Below, one piece after another: positions 1-28,154 of a stretch of 64,000 bases of DNA; position 1 is the stretch's first letter, and the number at the start of each line of letters is the position of its first letter. The notes under the pieces are model-generated. The model was not told where the DNA came from. It did not search any database and saw nothing but the letters and a program-made list of their open reading frames with translations. The DNA comes from Amoebidium appalachense (taxonomy: Eukaryota; Ichthyosporea): the NCBI GenBank assembly GCA_963693365.1, contig CAVNZM010000001.1:17608001-17672000 (forward strand), written 5' to 3'. The translations under genes were made by a program, and so were the position numbers.

Positions 1-96
1 CTGCCTTCATTTTGGCCCGTGAGCCATTTTCCTCCCACCTTGCTGCCTCATGTCTGGCCGCATCCCACGTCATTGCTACGGGTGCGAATCCATACC

Positions 97-220
<124 letters not shown>

Positions 221-510
221 GACATCACTACGTGATGTTGTGTCCGCACGCTGCCACCTGCCTGGTTTTGCTATTCACTCCCCTGCTCTGTCTCTGATTG
301 TCTATGCCTCACTCTGAATCCACTAAGTCGCAAATCGTCGAATTGAGTAGTATTCAGTGGCAGCACACAGTGCAATGCTGCAGCAAATACAGGGCTGTCA
401 CAAGAGCGGTATGGAAACCCATGCTGATCCCCCCCACACCCTTTGTGGTGGTAGGGTCCAATTGGAGTCATTATGAGCAATATGCAACAGATGGCTCTAT
501 TTCCCCTACA

Positions 511-698
511 GACTGCATAGAGCCCATGCATCCTCTATGCAAGCTATGCCCGTATATAGCACATGCAACCTCTGTGCAACCTCTGACTGTATAGAGCCCC
601 TGCACCCTCTATGCAACCTATACATGGCTGTATAGAGCCCATGCACCCTCTGTGCAACCTATATGGCCGTATAGAGCCCATGCACCCTCTATGCACCC
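511..698. repeat. Minisatellite, about four degenerate ~50-bp units
   Basis: The phrases tatagagcccatgcaccctc and tatgcaacctata recur about every 45-50 bases, roughly four times, with substitutions between units. Confidence 0.75.
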
Positions 699-723
699 AC
701 ACCCATTAACCCTCACACACCAG

Positions 724-7085
<6,362 letters not shown>

Positions 7086-7869
7086 TCGTGTGACGTGTAT
7101 GGAAATGAATCCATACCTGTTGTGACATGCAGGTATGCCTGTGGCATGTATGGCTTTTAGGGCATCATAATGAATGTATCTCTGAGCAGGTACCATAATG
7201 AAGTGCCGTAGATTCACTGCCGTTCACATGTGTGATATGGGATGTGCCATGCATGGCTCCCACGTGCACTGGCAGGGAGAGTCAGGATGGAGAACAAGGC
7301 CATTTTGTATTTGCACGCTTCTGCACCAGCTCTGTGCCTCCTTTTGATTGGTGGTGTCATAGCTGAGCGGGGCTGTAACTGGCTACTCGACCAATTACAG
7401 GGGTTGTTTCCTCAGCAAGAACGCTTGGCCTTCCCCCCCCAACCCACCAACCCACCAACCCACCCACCCACCCACCCCCACCTCCCCACACACACACACG
7501 CGCACCCACACAAGAAAAAATAAAGAAAGATGAAAAAAGAAAAAGAAACTGGAAAGGGGTCCAAATGGTGTATTGCACCATGGCATCTATGGATGAAAGA
7601 GTTGCAAGCTACGTGTACGTAGCTGCGTCCAAATACATACACATGCATGTATATCACACAGTGGCACACCTTTGGCCACTCAACCCCTGGCCAAAGATAT
7701 TGCGGCCGTTACATGTAATGTCATATCCATTCATCAAGTTGATGGGTACCGGAAAGTAGTACATTCTTTTATTTTTCACCTTTTCAGTGCTGCGTGTTCC
7801 TGACGGCGAAACAGCCAACGGAGAACACATTACAGCATGGAAGTCATCTTGTGGGGATCCCAATTTTCT
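7086..7869. other. Spacer, no gene recognised
   Basis: Moderate-complexity sequence downstream of the TPR gene. It includes a run of CCAAC/CCACC units near 7440-7510. No credible exon or RNA gene was recognised. Confidence 0.5.
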
Positions 7870-9273
7870 TAGCATGTCTGCCTAATTTCTCCAAGACCTT
7901 AGAACCATTTAGACCAGCCATAAGATCTTTCATTGCTAACATAGTGGATGTATTAGCTGTTACCCGCAGTAACAGTGGGGCCAACCAGTTGCTCTAACTA
8001 CTAGATACCAAAACCTATTATTAATACTTCGGTCGGGTCTCAAGCAATTAGACTCCATTGGCCAACAGAGTCTCATTCTAAGAGAGTTTCTTTAGCTTGT
8101 AAGGGTCTATGGGATTTGACCTCCCTTACAATACTGCACTAACTTTGTTAAACTATACACTAAGTGGTCTCTAAAATCCATATCACCTCAACCATTTAAT
8201 GTATATTGAGTAATCCTACATTTGCAATGAATGAATTCCTCGGTCTAACTCCATTAGAAAATAGATACTTGTGGAATCGAACCACAATGTATATATAGTA
8301 ATATCATAATAATGCTTTATTTATCTAACCATCAGTACCCTTACGTTTATTAAGAATATACTAAACGTATGTACTGTATCTCTAGCCCATCGAGTTTATT
8401 TTTTGTTATCGGATCTAGATCGAATCACCAAAGTGATCGTCGAATCAGCTTGGAAATTAGCAAAACCGACTCCTCGTATCCAATCCATGAAAAAACTCTG
8501 TGGATTAAAAAAAACACGTTACAATTTATCTTACCTATAATAGAACTAAGAGAATAAACCTCTTAATTTATGAAGAATCCATTTCAGATCCGATCTCAAG
8601 AATCCATTTCATACCGCTAAACCTATAAATCTGGTATCTGACCCTGTTCTGTATTTAGGATTGTCAATTTCATCTTATATCCTGACAAAAGCTTAGTATA
8701 AGAGTAGAGTAGGGTGTCTGTTCCCTAAGTCTATGTGTCTCCTCCAAAGTCCTGTACGTCCACTCGCGCCCTCTCCTGTCAGATACCAATCAAACGTACT
8801 AGATTTTAAGCCAAAATCTTGATCCCATCATGAACTCGAATAATCCCTTAAATCTATGACTCCCGAGAATTTTATACTAAAACGTATAGGATTTTCAGCC
8901 ATAGATCTTGATCCCATCATGAACTCGAATAACCCCTTAAATCTATGAATCCCGAGAATTTCATGCTAAAACGTATTGGATTTTCAGCCATAGTCTTGAT
9001 CCCATCATGAACTCGAATAATCCCTTAAATCTATGACTCCCGAGAATTTCATACTAAAACGTATAGGATTTCCAGCCATAAATCAAGATTCCATCCTGAA
9101 GTAGGATAACCCCTTAAATCTATGACTCCCGAGAATTTCATACTAAAACGTATGGGATTTCAGCTAAAGTTCGCTCACCCCAAAGTTTTATCAACTGAAC
9201 GGTAAGTTACCCGTATTTTGGATTTAGGATTGTAAATTTCATCTTATATCGTGACACTACCTTAGTATAAGAG
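7870..9273. other. AT-rich block unlike its surroundings, possibly organelle-derived
   Basis: From about 7870 to the gap, composition changes abruptly to AT-rich sequence without the G/C runs and CA repeats found everywhere else. A tandem repeat fills 8792-9165. The phrase beginning atttaggattgt near 8653 returns near 9222 just before the gap, so a larger repeat probably continues into it. A tRNA T-arm-like hairpin (TGTGG, 7-nt loop, CCACA on the minus strand near 8270-8287) and a 7-bp hairpin at 8099-8129 are visible, but no full tRNA could be folded by eye. A nuclear insert of mitochondrial DNA or a chimaeric join would both fit. No protein homology was recognised. Confidence 0.45.
8792..9165. 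repeat. 88-bp tandem repeat, four copies plus a partial
   Basis: Units begin with AAACGTA at 8792, 8879, 8968, 9056 and 9145 (spacing 87-89). Each contains CCCTTAAATCTATGA and TCCCGAGAATTT. Units differ by scattered substitutions. Confidence 0.9.
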
Positions 9274-9773
9274 NNNNNNNNNNNNNNNNNNNNNNNNNNN
9301 NNNNNNNNNNNNNNNNNNNNNNNNNNNNNNNNNNNNNNNNNNNNNNNNNNNNNNNNNNNNNNNNNNNNNNNNNNNNNNNNNNNNNNNNNNNNNNNNNNNN
9401 NNNNNNNNNNNNNNNNNNNNNNNNNNNNNNNNNNNNNNNNNNNNNNNNNNNNNNNNNNNNNNNNNNNNNNNNNNNNNNNNNNNNNNNNNNNNNNNNNNNN
9501 NNNNNNNNNNNNNNNNNNNNNNNNNNNNNNNNNNNNNNNNNNNNNNNNNNNNNNNNNNNNNNNNNNNNNNNNNNNNNNNNNNNNNNNNNNNNNNNNNNNN
9601 NNNNNNNNNNNNNNNNNNNNNNNNNNNNNNNNNNNNNNNNNNNNNNNNNNNNNNNNNNNNNNNNNNNNNNNNNNNNNNNNNNNNNNNNNNNNNNNNNNNN
9701 NNNNNNNNNNNNNNNNNNNNNNNNNNNNNNNNNNNNNNNNNNNNNNNNNNNNNNNNNNNNNNNNNNNNNNNNN
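9274..9773. other. Assembly gap (500 N)
   Basis: Exactly 500 N, a conventional placeholder length. The left flank is the AT-rich block and the right flank is CA-repeat sequence typical of the rest of the window. Confidence 1.
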
Positions 9774-10201
9774 CCCCACACACACACACGCACACACACA
9801 CACAAACACACCACCACCCCAAACCAACCAAATCCCCATATTCCAAATCGTCGTGTACTCCTCGGGGCCCCATCAGTGATGTTTAAGGGTTTTCTTTTAG
9901 GCCGATTATTTGTCCCCATTTCAGCACATCCGGGTCAAACCATTTGTTCAGCATATAAACCATGAAATGAACTGCCATCTTCTTCCTAACGCTTTATTAA
10001 TATTGTTCCATTCTTTATTTCTTTTTTTTTTTGCTCTTTTCTTATTCTTTTTTTTGTTGTATTATGGCGCATCTGAACCTTGCTGCCGGCCGGAACGATG
10101 GTGCGCAGCTGATGCGCAGCACGCCAATCATATAGCTAGAATTCCCTCTGACCCGACCCGGCCCGAAAGTCTTAAAGAAACCCCCTTTAACCCCTAGCCG
10201 T

Positions 10202-10249
10202 TCGCCGATGCATTTTTGCATCACTTTTCAAAAATACATGCATCGGCGA
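10202..10249. other. Imperfect inverted repeat (hairpin)
   Basis: The left arm TCGCCGATGCATTTTTG (10202-10218) pairs with CAAAAATACATGCATCGGCGA (10229-10249), apart from a few unpaired bases in the right arm. The loop is about 10 nt. Function is unknown. Confidence 0.7.
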
Positions 10250-10900
10250 CTTTCGAAAATAAATAGCGCCTGACGCGTAATAGTCATGACGCTAGGAATT
10301 TCTGCCTGACTTAGTATATGTTTTCTACTTTCGAAAAACACCAAAAACACCGGGGTCGACTATGTTTTTCTGTTTCTCGTGGGTGTTCTGCTTAACTGTG
10401 TCTATATTTTCATCTAGCGGCCCCCCAAATTTCGAAGGCTGGCGGCAAGAGGATGTCCGGGATTCACGGATTCCAGGGTTGGAATCGATCGGCTGATAAG
10501 TTCATCAATCTGATTTGCTGAGATCTTTACGGGGATTCCTATTACGTAACTGTCTTGAAAGAAACCCCGCCGCAGTTGGCAAAATCGACACAAATCACGT
10601 GTTCATAACACGTGCGGACACATAGGAACACGTGTTTTTTTTTTTATGGGACACAAAGAAGGACATATGTACATGTGCTTGATGCATTTTTGTCCACTTT
10701 GGCCGCCTTTAATGTTTTTTTCTATTTTTCAAACCTAGTCGATTTTGGCCTCCGCGAACGGCTCGGGGTTAAGGGATTCCCCGGGCGGGGGAGGGGGCAA
10801 AGCATGTGTACCCATGGGTGCATGCAGTTGTGTTGTGTTGAAATTTCAAAGCTCTTCGGCTGCGCAAAGGGTGTGTGCGTAGTGGGAGGAAGGGGGGAAA

Positions 10901-10939
<39 letters not shown>

Positions 10940-11182
10940 ACACCTGATCTAGGGGATTGCCCATTGTGAACTGGTCCAGAATCTCAGACAATCCTTCCAG
11001 TGTCTTCCGTGCCCTGTGCCACCCGACCAACACGTGAGCACCATGTCAATATCACGTGATGGTGATGCAGTTGAACACATGATGCACATAGGCACTTGCT
11101 CAGTTTGTTAATTGGGAAGATGATGTCAGACGGTGGTAAGAATCACGGGGGTGCGGAGAGGCATGTTTTTTTTTTTTTTTTT

Positions 11183-11213
<31 letters not shown>

Positions 11214-12063
11214 GGGGAGGGGAAGGTTTGAATGTGCCGGGGCAGGGGGGGGGGGGGGGGGGGGGGGATGGATGAAAGGTGGTGTAACGACAACTACACA
11301 GGCAAAAGTGGAAAGTGGAAATTTTCTCCTTTCTTTTCGCTTGCTCCAGTGACTTCAATCTGGTCTCCTCCAATTTCCTTTCTGTTTTTCTTTTTTGCCC
11401 CTCCATTTTATTTATTTATTTCTTAGATTATTCGCCTATTTACTCGCAAGGGATGGAGCTGGGACAGAATATTCACGGCACGAAGGACAGATCGACAATG
11501 GTCAACGCAGTGCCGACATATAAAACGGCAACAGAATGCGGGATATGAAAAACATAAACTTTTCCAGGGAAGGGAGGGAAAGGGAGTGGGGGGGGAGGTT
11601 TCACACCGTTGTGGTACAGGATGGGCCGAGCTTGGGGTGTCCAACAGCACCAACCACATAGTTGCAAAACCCCGGTAGTAGCCCATCTCTAGCGCTAGCT
11701 GTGTGTGTGCGTGCGTGTGGGTGCGTGTGCGTGTGCGCGTGCGCGTGCGCGTGCGTGTGTGTGCGCACGCGTGTTTGTGTGTGTGTGTATGTGTGTCTGT
11801 GGTATGTGCTGTGGGTGGGTGGGTAAATTAATCGGTATCTATGTGGGTGCCCGTGTTTGAAGCTGCCCATGTGTGCATGCGAGAGCGTGTGTGTGCATGT
11901 CTATGCCTGTACATGTATGTGTGCGTGTGTGTATGGAAGAATAGGTGTCTGTGTGTCTGGTCGTGTTCAGTACGTGTATACTTGTGCTCGCATGTTTGCG
12001 TGCACATGTACAGGTGCATGCATGTGTGCACGTTACCCGTGCAAATGTGTGTCTGGATGGACA

Positions 12064-12065
<2 letters not shown>

Positions 12066-12131
<66 letters not shown>
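12066..12131. repeat. (GT)n microsatellite
   Basis: Uninterrupted GT run inside a longer GT/GC-rich degenerate tract (about 11700-12230). Confidence 0.95.
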
Positions 12132-13105
12132 ACGCGCGCGTGTGTGCGCATGGTTGTGTGCGCGCGTGCGTGCTGTGTGTTGTGCATACACTTCGTGCCT
12201 ACACATGTGTCGCAGTGCCTGTGCTTGTAGGCATGGCCATTCATATGTATACGTGCACATGCAGTGGAGTAGAAGAGACGAACTAAAAACCACCCTGTGT
12301 TAGATCCGAACACTTAAACATTATTGTCCTTAAACCAGTGACATATCAATACACAAATAATATACAAAGGTTGCTGGTGTTGGGGGCGGGGAAGAGGGGA
12401 ACGAGGAGGGGGGAGAGAGGGGGAGGGGGGGGGGGGGGGGGGAGGAGGACCTGAGGAGAAGAGAGATGTACAGGACATGGGGGGAAGGGGGGGGGGGGGA
12501 GCAATGGGAGCATGCACCAGAGAGCAGAGAGAAGCATGGCGTCAGCACCGTACCTCGCTGCCTTTGTCAAAGCCCAGAGCCCAGCCCTCCCTCTCCCCCT
12601 CCTGCCTGCCTGCATCCATCCCCACCGTACGTGCAGCTGAGGCCACCCTGAGACATGAACAAGATCAGTGCCATAACCTTGGTTTTTAAAAGGGAGAGGA
12701 GGAAAGGGGGGGGGGGGGGGGGGGGGGGAAGGGTTGTATCTGTGTGGTGTGTGTGTGCGCAAGCCTGTGCGTCATGTGTAACATTGTGTGGGCTCGATAG
12801 CTTTTGCATGCTCGGTGTATGCGTCACAGTGTGCAATTTCTATTGCAGGAATACGCACCTGTGCAAGGCCAAGGGTGGACGAGGCAAATGATGAAAATAA
12901 ATAAATGGCGAGGTGGAACGGGAACAAGACAGAGAGGGGGGGGGGGGGGGGGGGGAGGGGGGAGGGGGGGGGGGGGGGGGGGGGACAACGAGGGAGGGAC
13001 GGAAGGAGAGAATGAGAGAGAAAGGAAGAAGGAGAGGGACAGAGAGAGGGAGGGGGAGGAGGGGGGAGAGGATAGAGCGCGGGGAAGGAGGGGAGGGGGG
13101 GGGGG

Positions 13106-13209
13106 TTTTGAATGCGTCAAAAAGTACGAAGTACACAAGAACAAACGGATAACACGATGCAGAATGCAAGCCATACATAAAGAGTATGCATAATAAGCAG
13201 AGCCCATCC
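13106..13209. repeat. Dispersed 104-bp repeat, copy A
   Basis: Nearly identical to 14057-14159 in the same orientation, from tttgaatgcgt to gcagagcccatcc. Both copies are preceded directly by a poly(G) run, and the flanks beyond differ. Confidence 0.9.
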
Positions 13210-13441
13210 TCAGGGGGGGCCCACGTCATCCACAGTACCCGAGTTTCGACCTATTCCCCTCGTTAACGAAACCCAACTCAGATACTGTTTCACTTGAACA
13301 TGAGTAGGTCACCCGTCTTGATCAGAGACGAGCAGGGTTGCTTATGCAGGCAAGGGCAGTGGGAAAGGCCGGGGGTTAAAGTTGCAGCAGTAAGCAGAAG
13401 CAAGAAAAATATAGATAGGAACTCAGGAGACGGGGCTTCTA

Positions 13442-13546
<105 letters not shown>

Positions 13547-14056
13547 GTGTGTCTGAGGGAGGGAGACAGGAAGAGAGGGTGTGTGTGTGTGCTTGAGAAG
13601 GGAAGGGGGGGGGGGGGTGATGGGGGCGGCAGGCCCGGGGAGGGGGGGGGGGGGGAAGAATAAAGCTCCTCTCAACCCCTCCTCTTTTGCCTTCTACCTC
13701 CCCTCCCTCTCTCCATTACTCCCCCCAACTGCCCCCCCCCCCCCCCCCCCACCTCTCGCTCTTTTGCTCTCTCTTCGGCCCCGCCCTCTCTCTCCTTTCC
13801 CCCCTCTCTTTCACCTCCCTTCCCTTTCTAACCACACAACGCATAGAAGCGGGGAGGCAGAGGTGACGAACGGACTATCCAGGCAAACCCATGCCGACCA
13901 GCAAAGTTCTAGAACCAGAGAGCAATAAGTATGCCAAGTGCTAGAAGCATAGAAGTAAATGCGAAGTCAGCGTCACGGAAAAGACAGGCAAAGGAAGAGT
14001 CTCCGGGCTGGAGGAGACAGGGAAGCCAGCTGGGGGGGGGGGGGGGGGGGGGGGGG

Positions 14057-14159
14057 TTTGAATGCGTTAAAAAGTACGAAGTACACAAGAACAAACGGAT
14101 AACACGATGCAGAATGCAAGCCATACATAAAGAGTATGCATAATAAGCAGAGCCCATCC
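14057..14159. repeat. Dispersed 104-bp repeat, copy B
   Basis: Second copy of the 13106-13209 sequence. By eye it differs by one T in the leading T-run and one C/T substitution. It is preceded by poly(G). Confidence 0.9.
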
Positions 14160-15333
14160 GGGCGACGGGGAGTGATGCAGACAGAAACTCGGTATAGATA
14201 AAAAAAAATATCAGTGGGTTGTGGTTCATAGAGGAGGTCTGTCACCCACCGTTCTTCTAAAAATACAAGCGAGTCAAAGTCATCTTCCACTTGGCCCTGC
14301 ATTCTCACGGCACCACACTAATCCGCTGTTGGCACTCCAAGAATGCTACTGATGACAGAGGCTTATTGCAAGGGCGCTGTAAAAGCATGTGCGTATATCA
14401 AATTAATGCTACTAGCCCTAGGCTAGAAGACGCTTAGTCTATTAGTTCAAATTTTACACTAAATAGCTACTATGTAGGACTTCCATCAGCGGGTTGTGGC
14501 CGCCAGAACTTCAGAAGGTGGTGGACAGAAGGTGCCGTCACGGCTCAGCACCCACCGGTACCTGAAACTCTAGGGTGAAATACAGAAATAGCCTGACATA
14601 TCTACTTTACTTTATATTGCAATGAATAATGTGTATCTTATATATATATATATATCGGTTTGTAATATCTTTTATGGTTTTTTTTAAAATATATAGTAGT
14701 AACCATTTGAGGTTGTAACTCATCATCAAATATTCCTTTATCAGCTTTTCAGCGATTTCTGTGTGTTCAACAATTTCCCAAAGAGCATATTTGCGGCTTC
14801 TGAAAGTAACGAATCACGCGCGCGTATTTAACTTTTCGCATCTGATTGGTTGACAGAATGACACGAAATCTCCTATGCAAACATTTTGATTGGTGGCTTT
14901 CTCCCCGCTGGCTCACTTGTATTCGAACGTGAAATGGTGACGAAGTGAGCTCTTTCTTTTTTTCTCGTTTTTACGTTTTCGAGTTTTCGTAGGTGATTAG
15001 TGCGGTCCAGTCATTCGTATTATGTGGGCCTTCTCTCCGTTACATGTTCCAAACTTCTCTTAGTGTGTTCCTCAAAAATTGAGACGGTGATTTGCAAGGC
15101 AGCAATGTTCAAAGAAGTTGAGTTTAGGTGACGGGTTCGGGCAACAGGTATCAGAAGTAGTGTAGGTGGTTTTCCAGTCAGTCAGGGCCGCATTTCAGCA
15201 TAGCCGCTATAGCTGTACCCTTTTGTCTTTCATCAAAGGTCTTTCATGTTTCGTACACAACCCTTATCCTGCAAACGGGATTTCCGTTCTTTTGCTCTGA
15301 CCGTCGAGGGCATGCGACGGCCTTTCTTTGAGA
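14160..15333. other. Spacer upstream of SH2 gene, promoter region probable
   Basis: Non-repetitive sequence without credible coding exons, apart from a short TA repeat near 14640. The last few hundred bases before 15334 probably hold the promoter and 5' UTR of the SH2 gene. No TATA box or other element could be assigned. Confidence 0.4.
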
Positions 15334-15421
15334 ATGGCCACTGGTGGACGCCATGTTTTGCTCGCTGAGGTCACGGGGCGTGGCGCTGCAGCCGCCGGCG
15401 CTGGGAAGCAGTACACAGAAG
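15334..15421 (+). other. Candidate 5' exon of the SH2 gene (leader or uORF)
   Basis: A short ATG frame (MATGGRHVLLAEV...) ends at a good donor, GAAG|gtcagt at 15422. Joined to the acceptor ttcag at 15842-15844 it meets TGA almost at once, in a frame different from the main ORF. It could therefore be a leader exon carrying an upstream ORF, not part of the main protein. Transcript data would decide. Confidence 0.3.
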
Positions 15422-15857
15422 GTCAGTTTCTCTTTCGCTTTGCCTTGGGCGTATATTTGGCTTCACTTGGAATGATTCTGTGTTGTTGTTGTGTGGCTCA
15501 TTCCCGAGCACATGTAAACGAAACCAGCTCATTATAGAACTTTATGGGCACTGGGACAAGCGGGTCATAGGCGGCTGCTAACAGAAGCTTACAAGGGCGT
15601 TGTTTGGGATGGAAGAGCTCTGAGATCGCTTTTTCAAGGTTTATTTTTGTTAATCTTGTTGTCTTGCTTTCTGCGGGCTCCCTTGGATGGCTGGCACCTA
15701 ACATTGTGCTGTGTGCTGTGTGCTGCTCTGTGCGGGTGAAAAAATGCTGCTTTGTGCGTGTGGAAGAATGTGTGAAAGCCTGGGTCGATTTGAGTGGGGA
15801 GGAGGATTGGGGCGGGGTCTTTTGTTTTGTTCTTGTGCTTTCAGTGCTGTCAAGCTG

Positions 15858-20270
<4,413 letters not shown>

Positions 20271-20345
20271 TGGAACGTCAAGGAAGGAGAATGTCCGTGT
20301 GAGCACTTTTTTGTGTGTTTGTGTGTGTGTGTGGTGGTGGTGGTT

Positions 20346-20378
<33 letters not shown>

Positions 20379-22256
20379 AGATGGCTGTGCATATGTACGT
20401 GTGCGCTAGTGGGATATTTTTTTTTGTTTTTTTTTGTTTTTGTTTTTTTTTGGGGGGGGGGGGGGGGGGGGGGGGGGAGACACGACAGTACGACAATCAC
20501 GATTTCGAACCACAAATAGATCAACGAATAGATCACAGAATGTCGACCTGGCTTATATTTACTGTACGGTTTGAACTATAGGCTTACGGGGTGAGGGGTT
20601 AGTCTCCGAAACCTAGGTGCTACCGGTAGCCAAGTCATAGGGTAATATAGCATAGCTGTGCTTCTAGGTATGATAACTAGCATGTACGAATACATATATA
20701 GGAATGTGATGCACTGCAACAATTCTAACTCGCATTTTGAGATGGACTGACTTAGGTGTTGTTCGAATCCTGTGGTTAAAATTATCGCTCCACATAGTAT
20801 GTGTCAGTGGTGATGGCTCATTGTGTCGTGAAACTGTCACAATTGCTGGTACTAAGGTATTGTCGAGTTTGGTTTGAAATTCCTTCACAAGAGTTGTACA
20901 GAAACAGCCTTTGAAGCTCTAATGGGAGATGTATTTTTTGTAGTAGTTGAGATATGATAGCGCAAGGATTGCAGTCTATCAAAGACCATCATGTCATACA
21001 CATAATAACACACCAAGGCATCTTGATTATGTGCAGTTGGCGTGCATAACCACAAAATATGCCTAACTTGGCACGTGAAGTGCACGTGCATGCATCCCAC
21101 CGGACGAGGAATCCGGAATTCCAAGGCAATTCTGCTCACATGGTGTGGTATATTACCAGCATATACACAAAGTTTTCACCCACACACCAGTCACATTATT
21201 CCTACTTTTTTAGTTCCTTCATGAAAACTTTATTTTTCGCGCCAAAGCTCGCTAATAGTCCATATATGGCTAACGGTCAGATCACACCGGAGTTTGATTC
21301 GCTAATGCAAAATACTCTTGAGATTGCGATGTTTCTAAATTACCAGTATATCCCTGTTAACGCAAGCACCTGTACAACATACACACAGTGGCCGGCTAGT
21401 GGTATCTTGCCAAGCACAAAACTAAAACCCCCGGGGTGATTTTACGAACACCCTCCCCACTCTCTGCTCTGCTCGCCGTGTTGAAATTTCTCCCCGTGAC
21501 CACCAGCTGTCTCCCCACCAATTGCCCGTCTAGTCAGTCTAGTCAGTCTAGGCAGTCTAGTCGACGTCACATGCGGCTTTAGAACACGTGTTGGTGTGGG
21601 GCATGTCAGGAGCTTTCGAATGTTCCACTCCTCAGTGTGCTTGTGCACGTGTCTGTCCCTTGTTTGTGCATGTATAAACGCGCGCCCACATATGCATTCA
21701 TCTCGGAGTCATAGTGTGCGTATGTACGGCAAAGCTATTTTTAGCCGTGTGTCATCTGTTTGCGTGTGTCCCAGGTGCCCGTATACAAGTTTGTCTTCTG
21801 GCCCGGACCAGAAGGAGGTATCTCATATGCAAGTTTATTATATGATCATAACCGAGGGCGAGAAAGTGATTTACATACTTCACTTAGGCGAACCAACGGT
21901 TACCGACCCATAGGTCCACAAATCGACTAATTTGCGCTAATCAAACCCTGTCAACCTGTTCCAACCCCAACCAGTATATTTTAGACTGCAAATTTGTAAC
22001 CACCTCAAACATTCGAAAGTTCAAACAAACATTTGTATATCCATAAATAGGCACAAACAAGTTGAAACCATGGTCCACAAAAAAAAACAGCTCCCTGCAG
22101 TAGAGGACGATAACATAAGAGCCAGAAGAGGAACACTGTCTATTAGCTATATAGAAAGCCAAGGAGATCCTCAAACCAATATCACACTCCCAACTCCCAT
22201 CAACCTCATCACCCCCTTGAGGCACACACTACTCCGCTACCATCCTGCAGACACTC
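20271..22256. other. Spacer between SH2 and SLC44-like genes
   Basis: Contains the SH2 gene 3' UTR, poly(G) runs at about 20348-20376 and 20452-20477, and otherwise unique sequence. An ATG frame at 21059-21439 (126 codons) has ordinary composition but no recognisable domain and no supporting splice context. The SLC44-like 3' UTR lies at the right end on the minus strand. Confidence 0.45.
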
Positions 22257-27138
<4,882 letters not shown>

Positions 27139-27648
27139 CTTCTCTCAAAGACAGTAAAAAGAAACGTGTTTGTGTTCGTGTTTTTTTGCACAGATGGTAA
27201 AAGAAACGAAAAACTGACTCCGAGCGCTTACTTGTGGTGCGTTTTCTGTTTATATGCCACTTGGTATATGAGGTCAGCAAAAGGGAACCAATCAAATAAA
27301 TTCATCATTGACCCCCTTGAGTCATGACTTTCGAAGACACCCTGTTAGTAACGAAGTAGATCCGTATGCAGCCATACATTTATTGATAGAGCTTATATAA
27401 CGAATATGAAAAGGCCATTTAAAATCTAGAAAAGTGTCTTATTTAGCAACAGTAGTCGGACCGTCAAAAGTTCGGAGTTTGTGTACCGTCTTCAGGTTCT
27501 GGAACCCCCTAGACCATTATGACGTAACCACCAACCACTATTTCCAAGGGCTTACCATATAAAGCTAATCTCTTATCTGAGAATTTACGTGCCATTTTTG
27601 CAATTGGCGTTTTTCCCAAACTCGGTCACTTATATCCCCACTTTAAGA

Positions 27649-27671
27649 GGGCCCCACCGGTGGGGGCCCCC
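27649..27671. other. GC-rich near-palindrome around ACCGGT
   Basis: GGGCCCCACCGGTGGGGGCCC is almost self-complementary and is followed by an AAATTTTGAT-type AT-rich flank. A related copy lies at 28131. Confidence 0.7.
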
Positions 27672-28130
27672 AAATTTTGATCGATTTTTGCGGCTACTTA
27701 ACCCTCAAAAAGGGGATTTGTATAAAGGGTTTTTCTGCTCGTGGGAGAAAAGGGGGGCAAAACCTGGCTGTAGTGCCGTTTTTTACACATGAAAATACAG
27801 TTTGGCATGCTCTGCATCCGCGGCCGGCGCCGGCGCCGCTCCGCCGCCGCTAATTTTGATTTTCCGCCGCTAAATCGGCCTCGACTGGTTGATGGTGCAA
27901 AATGAGCCAATCGCATTGCCTATTTCCCTATGTATGAGGGCCCCCGGCGCACCACCGTGAGGGCCACCAAAAACACCGGTTTTTCGCTCATAGAAAAGGT
28001 TACCAGAACATGACTAAACTGTGTAAAGAAACCTATATGGCCGTTAATCCTACACACATGAAAGACTTTTTCAGCAGGAATGTTGCAATATTTGCTATAT
28101 GAGCTCCCGAGAGATGCGATCCCGAAAATG

Positions 28131-28154
28131 TGGGCCACCACCGGTGGGGGCCCG
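28131..28154. other. Second GC-rich near-palindrome around ACCGGT
   Basis: GGGCCACCACCGGTGGGGGCC is followed by GCATTTTCAAAT. It shares its core and AT-rich flank with the copy at 27649. Confidence 0.65.

Larger units (their letters stand above)
9774..13105. other. Low-complexity spacer, no gene recognised
   Basis: Contains CA repeat next to the gap, a hairpin at 10202, poly(G) at about 10902-10937, T-run plus G-run at 11165-11216, GT-rich variants at 11700-12230 and G/GA-rich sequence at 12380-13105. No exon with convincing splice sites and non-repetitive coding sequence was found. Confidence 0.55.

Noticed and set aside
8230-8330. tRNA gene on the minus strand in the AT-rich block
   Set aside because: A convincing T-arm is present and a partial acceptor stem can be drawn, but no D-arm or anticodon arm of normal size could be folded.
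21059-21439. Frame of 126 codons between the SH2 and SLC44-like genes
   Set aside because: No recognisable domain or regulatory context.
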